Assembly (NCBI RefSeq): GCF_030407495.1
Contig: NZ_JASDDG010000007.1
Location: forward strand, 48,943 to 112,942
Direction of reading: 5' to 3'
Source of the DNA: Arthrobacter sp. APC 3897
GTDB lineage: Bacteria; Actinomycetota; Actinomycetes; Actinomycetales; Micrococcaceae
DNA length: 64,000 bases
Positions 33,543 to 42,320 of this stretch are shown here, piece by piece. Both the position numbers and the translations under genes were made by a program. Under the pieces are notes generated by a model, which was not told the origin of the DNA, searched no databases, and saw only the letters and a list, made by a program, of their open reading frames with translations. Every line of letters starts with the position of its first letter. The stretch's first letter is position 1.

Positions 33543-34973
33543 ATGCTCAAACAAGGTTCAAAGCTGGACCGGTACTTTGAAATCTCCAAGAGGGGTTCGT
33601 CCGTCTCCCGCGAAGTCCGGGGTGGACTGGCCACATTCTTCGCCATGAGCTACATCGTGGTACTCAATCCGCTGATCCTCGGCGGCCAGGACGGCGTAGG
33701 CAATACGCTGGCCGGTCCCGCCGTTGCAGCTGCAACGGCCCTCGTGGCCGGCGTTCTGACCATCCTCATGGGAGCCTGGGCCAAACATCCGTTTGCGCTC
33801 GCCACCGGACTTGGCGTCAACGCCTTCGTCGCCGCAACGGTCGCAACCAATCCGGGCCTGACCTGGCCCGACGTCATGGGCCTGGTCCTGCTTTCCGGTG
33901 TAACCATGTTCATCCTGGTCCTGACCGGTTTCCGGACCGCGGTCTTCAGGGCCGTTCCCGCGAGCCTCAAGACGGCGATCGTCGTCGGCATCGGCATGTT
34001 CATTGCTCTGCTGGGCTTTGTGAACGCCGGCTTTGTCCGCCGCATCCCCGATGCGGCCGGCACCACCGTTCCGCTGGAACTGGGCACCGGGGGCCAGCTG
34101 CTGGGCTGGCCGAGCCTGGTCTTCGTCTTTGGCCTGATCGTGACGATCGTCCTGATGTCCCGCAACGTCAGGGGCGCCATCCTCATTGGCATCGTGGCCT
34201 CCACCATCCTCGCCGTGATCATCGAGATGGTCGCGTCCCCCGGCTCCCAGGGCGCCGGCGTCGAAACCGGCTGGTCGCTGGTCACCCCGAGCATGCCGCA
34301 GTGGGCGGCCCCTGATCTGTCCCTGCTGGGCCAAGTCAGCGTCTTTGGTTCCTTCCAGACGCTTGGTGTTGTGGCTGCGTCGCTGCTGACCTTCGTGATC
34401 CTGCTGAGCATCTTCTTCGACGCGATGGGCACCATGGTGGGCCTGGCGTCCGCCGCCGGATCCGCGGATAAGGACGGCAACATCCCGAACGTGGACCGCG
34501 TGCTCCTGGTCGATGCCGCCGGCGCAGTAGCTGGCGGTGCCGCGGGTGTTTCCTCCAATCAGATCTTCGTGGAATCCGGCTCCGGCATCGCTGAAGGCGC
34601 CCGCACCGGCCTGTCCTCCGTGGTGACCGGCCTGCTCTTCATCGTCGCCATGTTCCTGACGCCGCTCATTTACCTGGTGCCGTTTGAGGCTGTCGCCCCC
34701 GCACTGGTGGTGGTGGGTTTCCTCATGGTGTCCCAGGTCGGCAAGATCGACTGGAGCGACATGGGGCTGGCCATCCCCTCGTTCCTGACGATTGTCCTGA
34801 TGCCGTTCACGTACTCCATCGCCACCGGTCTGGGCGCCGGGTTCGTGACTTTCGCCGTGATCCGCCTCTTCCAGGGCCGCGGCAAGGAAGTCCACCCGCT
34901 GATGTATGTGGTGGCCGCAGCCTTCGTGGTGTTCTTCTCCGTGGGAGCAATCTCCTCAGCCCTCGGGGTCTAG
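33543..34973 (+). CDS. NCS2/AzgA-family purine (hypoxanthine/guanine/adenine) permease
   Basis: A 476-residue membrane transporter with about 12-14 hydrophobic segments. AzgA features are GLATFFAMSYIVVLNP, ATGLGVNAF, SLKTAIVVGIGMFIALLG, FFDAMGTMVGLA and FVESGSGIAEGARTG. The family imports purine bases by proton symport. The start is ATG 33543, preceded by AGAGGAAG; the longer frame from 33381 overlaps the preceding gene. A strong terminator follows. Confidence 0.92.
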   Translation: MLKQGSKLDRYFEISKRGSSVSREVRGGLATFFAMSYIVVLNPLILGGQDGVGNTLAGPAVAAATALVAGVLTILMGAWAKHPFALATGLGVNAFVAATVATNPGLTWPDVMGLVLLSGVTMFILVLTGFRTAVFRAVPASLKTAIVVGIGMFIALLGFVNAGFVRRIPDAAGTTVPLELGTGGQLLGWPSLVFVFGLIVTIVLMSRNVRGAILIGIVASTILAVIIEMVASPGSQGAGVETGWSLVTPSMPQWAAPDLSLLGQVSVFGSFQTLGVVAASLLTFVILLSIFFDAMGTMVGLASAAGSADKDGNIPNVDRVLLVDAAGAVAGGAAGVSSNQIFVESGSGIAEGARTGLSSVVTGLLFIVAMFLTPLIYLVPFEAVAPALVVVGFLMVSQVGKIDWSDMGLAIPSFLTIVLMPFTYSIATGLGAGFVTFAVIRLFQGRGKEVHPLMYVVAAAFVVFFSVGAISSALGV

Positions 34974-34992
34974 CGCAAACCGGTAGAAACCC

Positions 34993-35035
34993 AAAAGGCC
35001 GCCCGCGGTGCACTGCGCACCGCGGGCGGCCTTTT
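34993..35035. terminator. Bidirectional hairpin terminator
   Basis: A perfect 19-pair stem with a 5-base loop, with AAAA on the left arm and TTTT on the right. It separates the convergent permease and spermidine-synthase-like genes. Confidence 0.93.
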
Positions 35036-35056
35036 CGCTGCTGAATCCGAAAGCCG

Positions 35057-35926
35057 TCAGGTTGCCTGGTCATCCGTCAGGGGCCGGGTGCCGGCAGCAA
35101 AAGCGCGCACCTGGGCGTCATCCCACAGATGGGCCGGAACGCCGCCGCCCAGCAGAGTCCGCGGCAGCGACGGGTGCCCGGCAAACGGTGCGTCGCTGCC
35201 GGCAATGATCATGTTGCCGTAGCGCCGGCCCTTGAGCATCGCGGGATCGGCGACGACTGCGGTATGGGCAAACACCCGGCACACGGCTGCGGCTTCGCGG
35301 CGGGCTCCGCGCAGGTCCGGAGTGTCACCGCAGTTGATGATGTAGAGCCCGCCCGGAGCCAGCACCCGCGCTGCCTGTGCGGTGAATTCCACCGTGGTGA
35401 GGCGTTCCGGGGTCTTGGCTCCTGCGAAGACGTCGCGGATTACCAGGTCCCGGCTGTCGTCATGCAGCGTCTCGGTGACCTCGCGCGCTTCGCCCACGCG
35501 CAGCCGCATCAGGGGTGCGCGCGGCAGATCAAACCAGGCACGCACCAGCTCGGCGAGCCTGCCGTCCAGTTCCACCACTACCTGGCGTGCGTTGGGGAAC
35601 CCGGCGGCAAAGTAACGGGCCATGGAGCACGCCGCTCCACCCAGGTGCAGGGCACGCAGCTTTGCATCGGCTGCCCAGTGGGTATCGACCAGCGCAGCGA
35701 TCCACCGCATGTATTCAAAGTCCAGCCGGCGCGGATCGGCGAGGTCGATGTGGGAGCTGTGCACGCCGTTGACCATCAGGATCCACCCTTGGGGGTCGAA
35801 CTGATCCGGGACCAGTTCGCAGGTTCCGGTGTCCACGGGGTAGGTTCCGGCCACCGGGCCGCCCGTAGGCGCATCGCCTGCATTCGCCGGGTTTGCGGGG
35901 GTCTTCCCGGGCCGCTGGCGGCCCAT
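35057..35926 (-). CDS. Spermidine-synthase-like (SAM/aminopropyl-transferase fold) protein
   Basis: A 289-residue soluble protein of the spermidine synthase superfamily. The nucleotide-binding elements ALHLGGAACSMARYF and VVVELDG and the catalytic-loop region DVFAGAKTPERLTT are present. No membrane segments are seen, unlike fused actinobacterial relatives. True polyamine synthesis is unproven, because many actinobacterial members of this type have unknown acceptors. ATG 35926 has no strong ribosome site. Confidence 0.78.
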   Translation of the reverse strand: MGRQRPGKTPANPANAGDAPTGGPVAGTYPVDTGTCELVPDQFDPQGWILMVNGVHSSHIDLADPRRLDFEYMRWIAALVDTHWAADAKLRALHLGGAACSMARYFAAGFPNARQVVVELDGRLAELVRAWFDLPRAPLMRLRVGEAREVTETLHDDSRDLVIRDVFAGAKTPERLTTVEFTAQAARVLAPGGLYIINCGDTPDLRGARREAAAVCRVFAHTAVVADPAMLKGRRYGNMIIAGSDAPFAGHPSLPRTLLGGGVPAHLWDDAQVRAFAAGTRPLTDDQAT

Positions 35927-36046
35927 CAGGCAACCGTTCCAAGGGCCGGGGTGGTCCGGAGGGAACTGGTCGACGCCGTCAGGCCGGGGGTATTGGTCAT
36001 ACTCCCAGTTTAAGTGCCTCAGGGACCGCTCCCGGTGCCCGTTCCC

Positions 36047-36376
36047 TCAGGAGCGTTCCAGCGCCGCTTCCAGCCGCTCAACCTTGCCGGTGAGTTCGCC
36101 GGTATGGCCGGGCCGGATGTCGGCCTTGAGCACCAGGGACACACGGCTGCCGTAGCGGCCTACCGCTTCCGTGGCCCGGCGGACCACTTCCATCACCTGG
36201 TCCCACTCCCCTTCAAGGGTGGTGAACATGGCATCGGTGTGATTGGGAAGGCCGGACTCGCGCACAATACGGACTGCCGCGGCAACGGCGTCGTGCACCG
36301 ATGCATCGGCCGCCGCGGAACCCGCAGGCGTATCCGGTCCAACACCGGAGGGGGCTACTGAGAAAGCAACTAACAT
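36047..36376 (-). CDS. MTH1187-family thiamine-binding protein
   Basis: A 109-residue protein with the beta-alpha-beta fold of YkoF/MTH1187. It has MLVAFSVAPSG at the start, then HDAVAAAVRIVRESGLPN, MFTTLEGEWDQVM and RVSLVLKADIR. Relatives bind thiamine or its hydroxymethylpyrimidine part. Length is normal. It lies downstream of the APC permease gene on the same strand, separated by a terminator and short repeats. Confidence 0.82.
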   Translation of the reverse strand: MLVAFSVAPSGVGPDTPAGSAAADASVHDAVAAAVRIVRESGLPNHTDAMFTTLEGEWDQVMEVVRRATEAVGRYGSRVSLVLKADIRPGHTGELTGKVERLEAALERS

Positions 36377-36434
36377 GCTGCCCAGTCTGCCACCGGCGCA
36401 CCGGAACGCAAGCCCGCGCGCCCCGGGAAGGGAA

Positions 36435-36466
36435 AGGCGGCCTGCCCGTCACCGGGCGGGCCGCCT
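36435..36466 (-). terminator. Hairpin terminator after the APC permease
   Basis: A 14-pair stem with one G.T pair and a 4-base loop lies about 45 bases past the permease stop, followed on the minus strand by a pyrimidine-rich tail. Confidence 0.65.
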
Positions 36467-36510
36467 CAGGCGGGAGCAGGTCAGGCGGGAGTAGCTCAGG
36501 CGGGAGTAGC
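36466..36510. repeat. Three tandem 15-bp repeats
   Basis: Units at 36466-36480, 36481-36495 and 36496-36510 share TCAGGCGGGAG and differ at two positions in the first copy. They begin directly after the permease stop codon, and each carries another TGA in the same frame on the minus strand. Confidence 0.85.
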
Positions 36511-38061
36511 TCAGGCCTCCGGAGCTGCGGAACGCGCTTCGCGTTCCAGCCGGTCGGCGCGCTCGTCCCGTTCCATCTGCCGGATGTCGGCAAACTTCTC
36601 ATTCAGCCGAGAATTCCGCTGGCCGTACGCGAAGTAGAACAGGAAGCCGATCAGGAGCCACACCACAAAGTAGATCCACGTTTCCACAGCCAGGTTAGCC
36701 ATCAGATACAGGCACAGGAGGGCCGAGAGAACGGGCAGCACCGGGCCGAACGGCACCCGGAACGCTGGATTGAGGTCCGGGCGCTTGCGCCGCAGCACCA
36801 GCACACCGAGGCTAACCACCACAAAGGCGGAGAGCGTGCCGATGTTGATCATTTCCTCCAGCACGTCCACCTGCGTGAACCCGGCCACCAGGGCAACCAG
36901 GGTGCCGCAGAGAATCTGCAGGCGGGCGGGCGTGGCGTGCTTGTCGCTGGTGCGGGAAAGGGAACGCGGGAGCAGGCCGTCGCGGCTCATGGCCAGCACC
37001 ACGCGGGCCAGCCCCATGAGCAGCACCATGATCACAGTGGTGAGGCCGATCAGCGAGCCGATGGCAATCACCTGCGCCGCCCAGGTGTTGCCCACCAGAC
37101 TGAACGCGGTTGCAAGGTTCGGCGCTTCCGCGGCCGCCAGGTCGGTGTAGGAAACCATGCCGGTCAGGGCCAGAGATACACCGATGTACAGCAGAGTGAC
37201 CACTGCCAGCCCGGCGAAAATGCCGCGCGGCAGGGTCTTGCCCGGGTTCTTCACTTCCTCGGCGGAGGTGGCAACGACGTCGAACCCGATGAAGGCGAAG
37301 AAGACAATGGCCGCTCCGGCGAAGACACCGAGCATGCCGTACTGGGCGGGCGCCGCACCGGTCAGGAAGGAGAACAGCGACTGCTGCATGACGTCCTGGG
37401 TCCCGGTTCCCCCAGTGGGGACGGACTCCGGGATGAAGGGCGTGTAGTTCTCAGCCTTGACGTAGAAGAAACCGGCGACGATGACGAAGAGAACCACACC
37501 GATCTTGATCAGCGTGAACACGTTGCTGACCTGGGCGGACAGCTTGGTGCCCATCACCAGCAGCACGGTGAACACCGCAACGATCAGCAGCGGACCCCAG
37601 GTGAGATCCACCGGGCCAAGGTCAATGGTGGCTGGAATGTCCAGGCCGAGCAGCCGGAACACCTCACTGAGGTAGATGCCCCAGTACTTGGCAATCACCG
37701 CCGCGGCGGTGAACAATTCCAGAATCAGGTTCCAGCCGATAATCCAGGCCACCAGCTCGCCCATCGTGGCATAGGTGAAGACGTAGGCTGAGCCGGCCAC
37801 GGGGATGGCGGTGGCGAACTCGGCGTAGCACATGATCGCCAGGGCACAGGTGAGTGCGGCGAGGACGAAAGACAGGGTCACTGCCGGACCGGAGAAATCG
37901 GCGGCCGCCTTGGCGCCCACCGAGAAAATGCCGGCACCCACGGCCACTGCCACACCCATGATCATCAGATCCCAGGTGGTCAGCGACCGTTTTAGTCTCC
38001 GCCCCGGCTCGTCGGCATCCGCTAGGGAATCCTCAATGGGTTTGGTTCGGAAGAGACTCAC
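36511..38061 (-). CDS. APC-superfamily amino acid permease
   Basis: A 516-residue permease with about 12-13 transmembrane helices, of the cationic amino acid transporter type. Signatures are MGVAVAVGAGIFSVG in helix 1, PVAGSAYVFTYATMGE, and FFAFIGFDVVATSAEEVKNP. The C-terminal tail is highly charged (RQMERDERADRLERE). The start is GTG 38061, with AAGGA five bases upstream, rather than the longer frame from 38142. The transported amino acid cannot be told from sequence. Confidence 0.9.
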   Translation of the reverse strand: MSLFRTKPIEDSLADADEPGRRLKRSLTTWDLMIMGVAVAVGAGIFSVGAKAAADFSGPAVTLSFVLAALTCALAIMCYAEFATAIPVAGSAYVFTYATMGELVAWIIGWNLILELFTAAAVIAKYWGIYLSEVFRLLGLDIPATIDLGPVDLTWGPLLIVAVFTVLLVMGTKLSAQVSNVFTLIKIGVVLFVIVAGFFYVKAENYTPFIPESVPTGGTGTQDVMQQSLFSFLTGAAPAQYGMLGVFAGAAIVFFAFIGFDVVATSAEEVKNPGKTLPRGIFAGLAVVTLLYIGVSLALTGMVSYTDLAAAEAPNLATAFSLVGNTWAAQVIAIGSLIGLTTVIMVLLMGLARVVLAMSRDGLLPRSLSRTSDKHATPARLQILCGTLVALVAGFTQVDVLEEMINIGTLSAFVVVSLGVLVLRRKRPDLNPAFRVPFGPVLPVLSALLCLYLMANLAVETWIYFVVWLLIGFLFYFAYGQRNSRLNEKFADIRQMERDERADRLEREARSAAPEA

Positions 38062-38325
38062 GGTGGTCCTTGTACTCGGGTATTCGTAAAACTGACCGAC
38101 CAATCGTAGGCCGCCGGCCAATAGTCTCCAGTTTAATCCCACATCCTGAGACGTAACAGTTCACCGCAGGGCGGGGACAGCCCCGCGACGGGCCCCGAAG
38201 CCCTGTCCGCTAGCCACTGCCGGGTGCGTTTGGGAGGATAGTGGGGTGTTGCTCATCACACCTCCCGCCGGGTTCAGGAGGCGGGGCGGCGGCACGGCCC
38301 TTCACCCCAGAGATCGGACACCACC

Positions 38326-40398
38326 ATGGCCCACGGAATCTATGTCAGCGCCATGACCCCGGGATCCGGCAAGTCCCTGGTCACCCTGGGACTGGCCGAC
38401 ATGCTGCTGCGCCATGCGGACAGGATCGGGTTTTTCCGTCCGATCGTTGAGGGACCGGAACCGGCACAGGATCCCATGGTGCGGCTGATGCAGCGCAAGT
38501 TCAACCTGACCTCCGAGACCAGCCGGGGCGGGCTCACCCGCCGCGAGGTCCGCTCCCTGCTTGTGGCAGGCGAACGCGGCGAAGTGGACTCCCGGTGCCT
38601 GACGATCTACAACGAGGTTGCTGCCCACTGCGACGTGGTGATTATCGAGGGCACCGATCTCTCAGGGCACGACGTCGCCCTTGAGTTTGTCCTGAACGCC
38701 CGCCTGGCGAACAACCTGGGCGCTGTGGTGCTGGCGGTTGTCAACGGGCGGGAGATGACGGTGCCGGAGACGGCCGATGCGGTGGACGTGGCCAGGCGCG
38801 AGCTGCACGATGCCCACTGTGACCTCCTGGCCATGATGGTCAACCGGGCGGAGCCGGATGACGTCGATGCCGTCCGCACCGCGGTGCGTCCCGGCGCTTC
38901 CGGGCGGCCGGTCTACGTCATGCCCGAGTTGAACGAGATTTCGCAGCCCTCCATGTCTGAGGTGGCCAAGGCTCTGGGCGCACGCCAGGTGGCCGGAAGC
39001 TCGTCGCTGGAGCGCGACGTCGTTGGCATCAAAGTGGCCGCCATGACCGTGGGGAACTTCATTTCCCAGTTGGAGCACGGAAATCTGGTTATCGCCCCCA
39101 GCGACCGGGCCGATGTCATGGTGGCCGGGCTTGCCTCCGCCGTGTCGCCGGAGTTTCCGGTTCCCAGCGGCATGGTGCTGACCGGCGGCCTGCCCATCGA
39201 TGCAGGCATCCTGGCACTGCTGTCGCAGGCTCCGTTCCCGGTTTTCGCCGTCGACGACGACACCTACACGGCCGCCCGCAAGGTCAGCCGGGTGCGCGGC
39301 GAGATAGCTTCCGGCCAGCGCAGGAAGGTTGCCGCCGCCCTCGGAGTGTGGACCCGCCATGTGGATGAACAGGAACTTCTGGAGCGTCTGGAGCTGCCCC
39401 GTCCGGAGAAGACCACGCCGCTGCGTTTCCTGAACCAGCTAATCGTGCGTGCCCGCGCACAACGCAAGCACATTGTCCTGCCGGAGGGCCTGGACGCCCG
39501 GGTGCTCCGCGCCGCCGAGATCCTGCAGCGCAGGGACGTGTGCGCCCTGACCATCCTGGGACCGGAGGGCCAGGTGCGGGAACTGGCGGCCAGCGAAGGC
39601 GTTGACCTCAGCAGCATCACCATCATCAACCCGGCAACCAGCGGGCTGCGGGACGATTTTGCGCGCGAATACGCGGTCCTCCGCGCCAAAAAGGGAGTGA
39701 CCCTGGAGGACGCCCGTGAACGCATGCTTCACGGGGCATACTTCGGAACCATGATGGTCCAGCTGGGACGGGTGGACGGAATGGTCTCCGGAGCCGCCCA
39801 CACCACTGCCAACACCATCCGCCCGGCGCTGGAATTCATCCGCACCAAGGAGGGAGTGGATATTGTCTCCTCGGTCTTCCTCATGCTGCTGCAGGACCGG
39901 GTGCTGGTGTACGGGGACTGCGCCGTCAACCCGGAACCGGATGCCAGGCAGCTGGCGGACATCGCCCTGGCCTCCGCGGACACGGCCGCCCGCTTCGGAG
40001 TGACACCCCGGGTGGCCATGCTCTCCTATTCCACCGGCGCGTCAGGACACGGAGAGTCGGTGGAAATGGTCCGCGAGGCCACCGAACTGGTCCGCAGCCG
40101 CCGGCCGGATCTGCCGGTGGAAGGACCCATCCAGTACGACGCCGCGGTGGACGCCACCACGGCCGCCTCCAAGCTCCCCGGGTCCAGCGTGGCAGGCCAG
40201 GCCACCGTGTTCATTTTTCCGGATCTCAACACCGGCAACAACACCTACAAGGCGGTGCAGCAGTCCGCCGGGGCGGTGGCCGTGGGGCCGATCCTGCAGG
40301 GGCTGCGGAAACCGGTCAATGACCTTTCCCGCGGCTGCACGGTCGAAGACATCGTGAACACCGTGGCCATCACCGCGGTTCAGGCACAGGAGGACTAA
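38326..40398 (+). CDS. pta: Phosphate acetyltransferase
   Basis: A 690-residue long-form Pta that interconverts acetyl-CoA and acetyl phosphate. It has an N-terminal BioD-like P-loop domain (MTPGSGKSL, residues about 1-210), a DRTGG-like middle domain and a C-terminal catalytic PTA/PTB domain (about 365-685, HIVLPEGLDARVLRAA, DGMVSGAAHTT, FPDLNTGNNTYK). ATG 38326 has only a weak ribosome site. It overlaps ackA by one base (TAATG), forming the classic pta-ackA operon. Confidence 0.95.
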   Translation: MAHGIYVSAMTPGSGKSLVTLGLADMLLRHADRIGFFRPIVEGPEPAQDPMVRLMQRKFNLTSETSRGGLTRREVRSLLVAGERGEVDSRCLTIYNEVAAHCDVVIIEGTDLSGHDVALEFVLNARLANNLGAVVLAVVNGREMTVPETADAVDVARRELHDAHCDLLAMMVNRAEPDDVDAVRTAVRPGASGRPVYVMPELNEISQPSMSEVAKALGARQVAGSSSLERDVVGIKVAAMTVGNFISQLEHGNLVIAPSDRADVMVAGLASAVSPEFPVPSGMVLTGGLPIDAGILALLSQAPFPVFAVDDDTYTAARKVSRVRGEIASGQRRKVAAALGVWTRHVDEQELLERLELPRPEKTTPLRFLNQLIVRARAQRKHIVLPEGLDARVLRAAEILQRRDVCALTILGPEGQVRELAASEGVDLSSITIINPATSGLRDDFAREYAVLRAKKGVTLEDARERMLHGAYFGTMMVQLGRVDGMVSGAAHTTANTIRPALEFIRTKEGVDIVSSVFLMLLQDRVLVYGDCAVNPEPDARQLADIALASADTAARFGVTPRVAMLSYSTGASGHGESVEMVREATELVRSRRPDLPVEGPIQYDAAVDATTAASKLPGSSVAGQATVFIFPDLNTGNNTYKAVQQSAGAVAVGPILQGLRKPVNDLSRGCTVEDIVNTVAITAVQAQED

Positions 40399-41555
40399 TG
40401 CTGGTACTGGTTATCAATTCCGGATCCTCGTCCCTGAAATACCAGGTACGGGACACCTCCAGCGGTGAACTGCTGGTCAAGGGCATCATCGATCGGATCG
40501 GTGAAGAGGCCGTGCCGGACCACGGAGCCGCCCTGGAGGAACTTGCCCGCCGCCTGCCCGAGGCCCTCGACGGACGTCAGGTTGACGCCGTCGGGCACCG
40601 GGTGGTCCACGGCGGCGAGCGCTTCAGCGAACCGGTGCTGATCGACAACGAAATTGTCCGGTCCATTGAGCGCCTCAGCCCTCTGGCGCCCCTGCACAAT
40701 CCGGCCAGCGCCCGCGGGATCCGCGCCGTGCATGACAAGTGGCCCGACATCCCGCAGGTGGCCGTCTTCGACACCGCTTTTCACCGCACCCTGCCCGAGC
40801 ACGCCTGGCGCTACGCCCTGCCCGACAGCCTGTACCGCAGGTACGGCATTCGCCGGTACGGCTTCCATGGAACCAGCTACGGTTATGTGGCTCCGGAGGC
40901 AGCGCGCTTCCTGGGCATCAAACCGGAGGAGTTCGACGCCGTGATCGCCCACCTCGGCAACGGCGCCTCCGTCGCCGCCATCAAGGACGGCCGCAGCATC
41001 GACACTTCCATGGGATTCACCCCGCTGGAAGGACTCGTCATGGGCACGCGCAGCGGCGATGTTGATCCGTCCATCCTTGTGTTCCTCCTCCGGGAAGGCT
41101 ACGACGCCGACACCCTCGACAACCTGCTGAACCGGGAATCCGGCCTCCTTGCCCTGGGCGGAGCCTCGGATATGCGGACCCTGGAGGACGCGGCGGCGGC
41201 CGGGAACACCACGGCGGCCACTGCACTGGAGGTGGCCGCCTACCGGCTCGCCAAGTACATCGGCGCCTACCACGTCGCGGTGGGCGGCGCTCAGGCCCTG
41301 GTGTTCACCGCCGGGATTGGAGAAAACTCCCCCGTATTCCGCGAGCTGACCCTGGACCGGCTCGGTGCTTTGGGCATCACCCTGGACCGTGACGCAAACC
41401 AGCGGCGCGAACCTGGGGTACGGCTGATCAGCGGCACGGATTCAGCCGTACCGGTACTGGTGGTGCCCACTGACGAAGAAGAAGCCATTGCCGAAGCAAC
41501 AGCTGAAACCGTGGTCCGGAACAGTGCCGCACCCGAGGGCACCGGCTCCAATTAG
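40398..41555 (+). CDS. ackA: Acetate kinase
   Basis: A 385-residue enzyme that makes ATP and acetate from acetyl phosphate and ADP. The family signatures VINSGSSSLKYQ at the N-terminus and HLGNGASVAAIKDGRSIDTSMGF, plus GIGENSP near the end, are intact. It is translationally coupled to pta. Together they give overflow acetate metabolism and a route for acetate use. Confidence 0.96.
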   Translation: MLVLVINSGSSSLKYQVRDTSSGELLVKGIIDRIGEEAVPDHGAALEELARRLPEALDGRQVDAVGHRVVHGGERFSEPVLIDNEIVRSIERLSPLAPLHNPASARGIRAVHDKWPDIPQVAVFDTAFHRTLPEHAWRYALPDSLYRRYGIRRYGFHGTSYGYVAPEAARFLGIKPEEFDAVIAHLGNGASVAAIKDGRSIDTSMGFTPLEGLVMGTRSGDVDPSILVFLLREGYDADTLDNLLNRESGLLALGGASDMRTLEDAAAAGNTTAATALEVAAYRLAKYIGAYHVAVGGAQALVFTAGIGENSPVFRELTLDRLGALGITLDRDANQRREPGVRLISGTDSAVPVLVVPTDEEEAIAEATAETVVRNSAAPEGTGSN

Positions 41556-41665
41556 CAGGTGCCGGACCCGTAACCGCAGATAGGGGCAGACAGACCGTCT
41601 CACGTGGGATAACGTCGGTTACCCGGTTAAGCAGACGCCGCCATTACAAGCGTGCGGAGGATTCG

Positions 41666-42175
41666 ATGCTGAGCGAATCATTGGAACAGTCCTCAACCGG
41701 ACACGGCCTGCGGGTCCTGGTGCGAATCGATACGCAGCAGCGCCTGGCCTGCCTGGAAGTCCGGGGCTGCCTGACCGCTTCCACATACGGCACGCTGATG
41801 AACATCCTGACCCACACCGGAGCCCTGGGAGCCGCCGTCCGGGTGAATCTTGCGAGGGCCGAACATGTGGAAAGCGCCGCACTGTCCCGGCTGCGCGCCG
41901 GTGCTGACGACGCCGTGGAAGCCGGCATCCGGTCCGGACCGGCAGGCGGAGACCAGTCCGCGGCAGCAGGCGGCGCCGCCCACCCGGTGGAGATCATTGC
42001 TCCGCCCAGCCTTCCCGTGTGCCGCCTGGGAGCGGAACCCGCACCGTGCGCCGAACCCTCAGGACGCGCACTGACCAATGAGGAAGCCCTGGACATGGCC
42101 TTCCTCCGGCGTGACCCCCGCGCCCTGGCGAATCCTGCGGCCCGCAGCGGCGTCCGGCCCTTCAGCACCCCCTAG
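41666..42175 (+). CDS. STAS-like small protein
   Basis: A 169-residue protein. Residues about 15-95 follow the strand-helix pattern of STAS/anti-anti-sigma domains (ACLEVRGCLT, then VRVNLARAEHVESAALSRL, the position of the regulatory serine loop). The C-terminal half is Ala/Gly/Pro-rich and probably disordered. GCGGAGG lies seven bases before the ATG. It may modulate an anti-sigma factor, but no partner gene is adjacent. Function inferred from fold pattern only. Confidence 0.6.
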   Translation: MLSESLEQSSTGHGLRVLVRIDTQQRLACLEVRGCLTASTYGTLMNILTHTGALGAAVRVNLARAEHVESAALSRLRAGADDAVEAGIRSGPAGGDQSAAAGGAAHPVEIIAPPSLPVCRLGAEPAPCAEPSGRALTNEEALDMAFLRRDPRALANPAARSGVRPFSTP

Positions 42176-42320
42176 GCCTGCTCGAGGCCCCTGGACTGCT
42201 CGAAGCAGCATCCCGCCGCTGACGAGGTTACGCGTGCCGCATTTTGTCAGCACCCTTACTATTTGCCACAATGGGTGAACGCACAACAAGCATCCGGAGC
42301 AATTAGCAGGAGGTTGGCAC

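Noticed and set aside
33558..34895. 445-codon open frame opposite the purine permease
   Set aside because: The product is full of His, Gln, Asp and Gly with no domain pattern and mirrors the permease codons; an antisense shadow.
36466..36510. CRISPR-like array
   Set aside because: The units are contiguous 15-base repeats without spacers, and no cas gene is present.
36301..37791. 496-codon open frame opposite the APC permease
   Set aside because: Shadow of the permease; the product is rich in His, Gln and Gly without hydrophobic core or motif.
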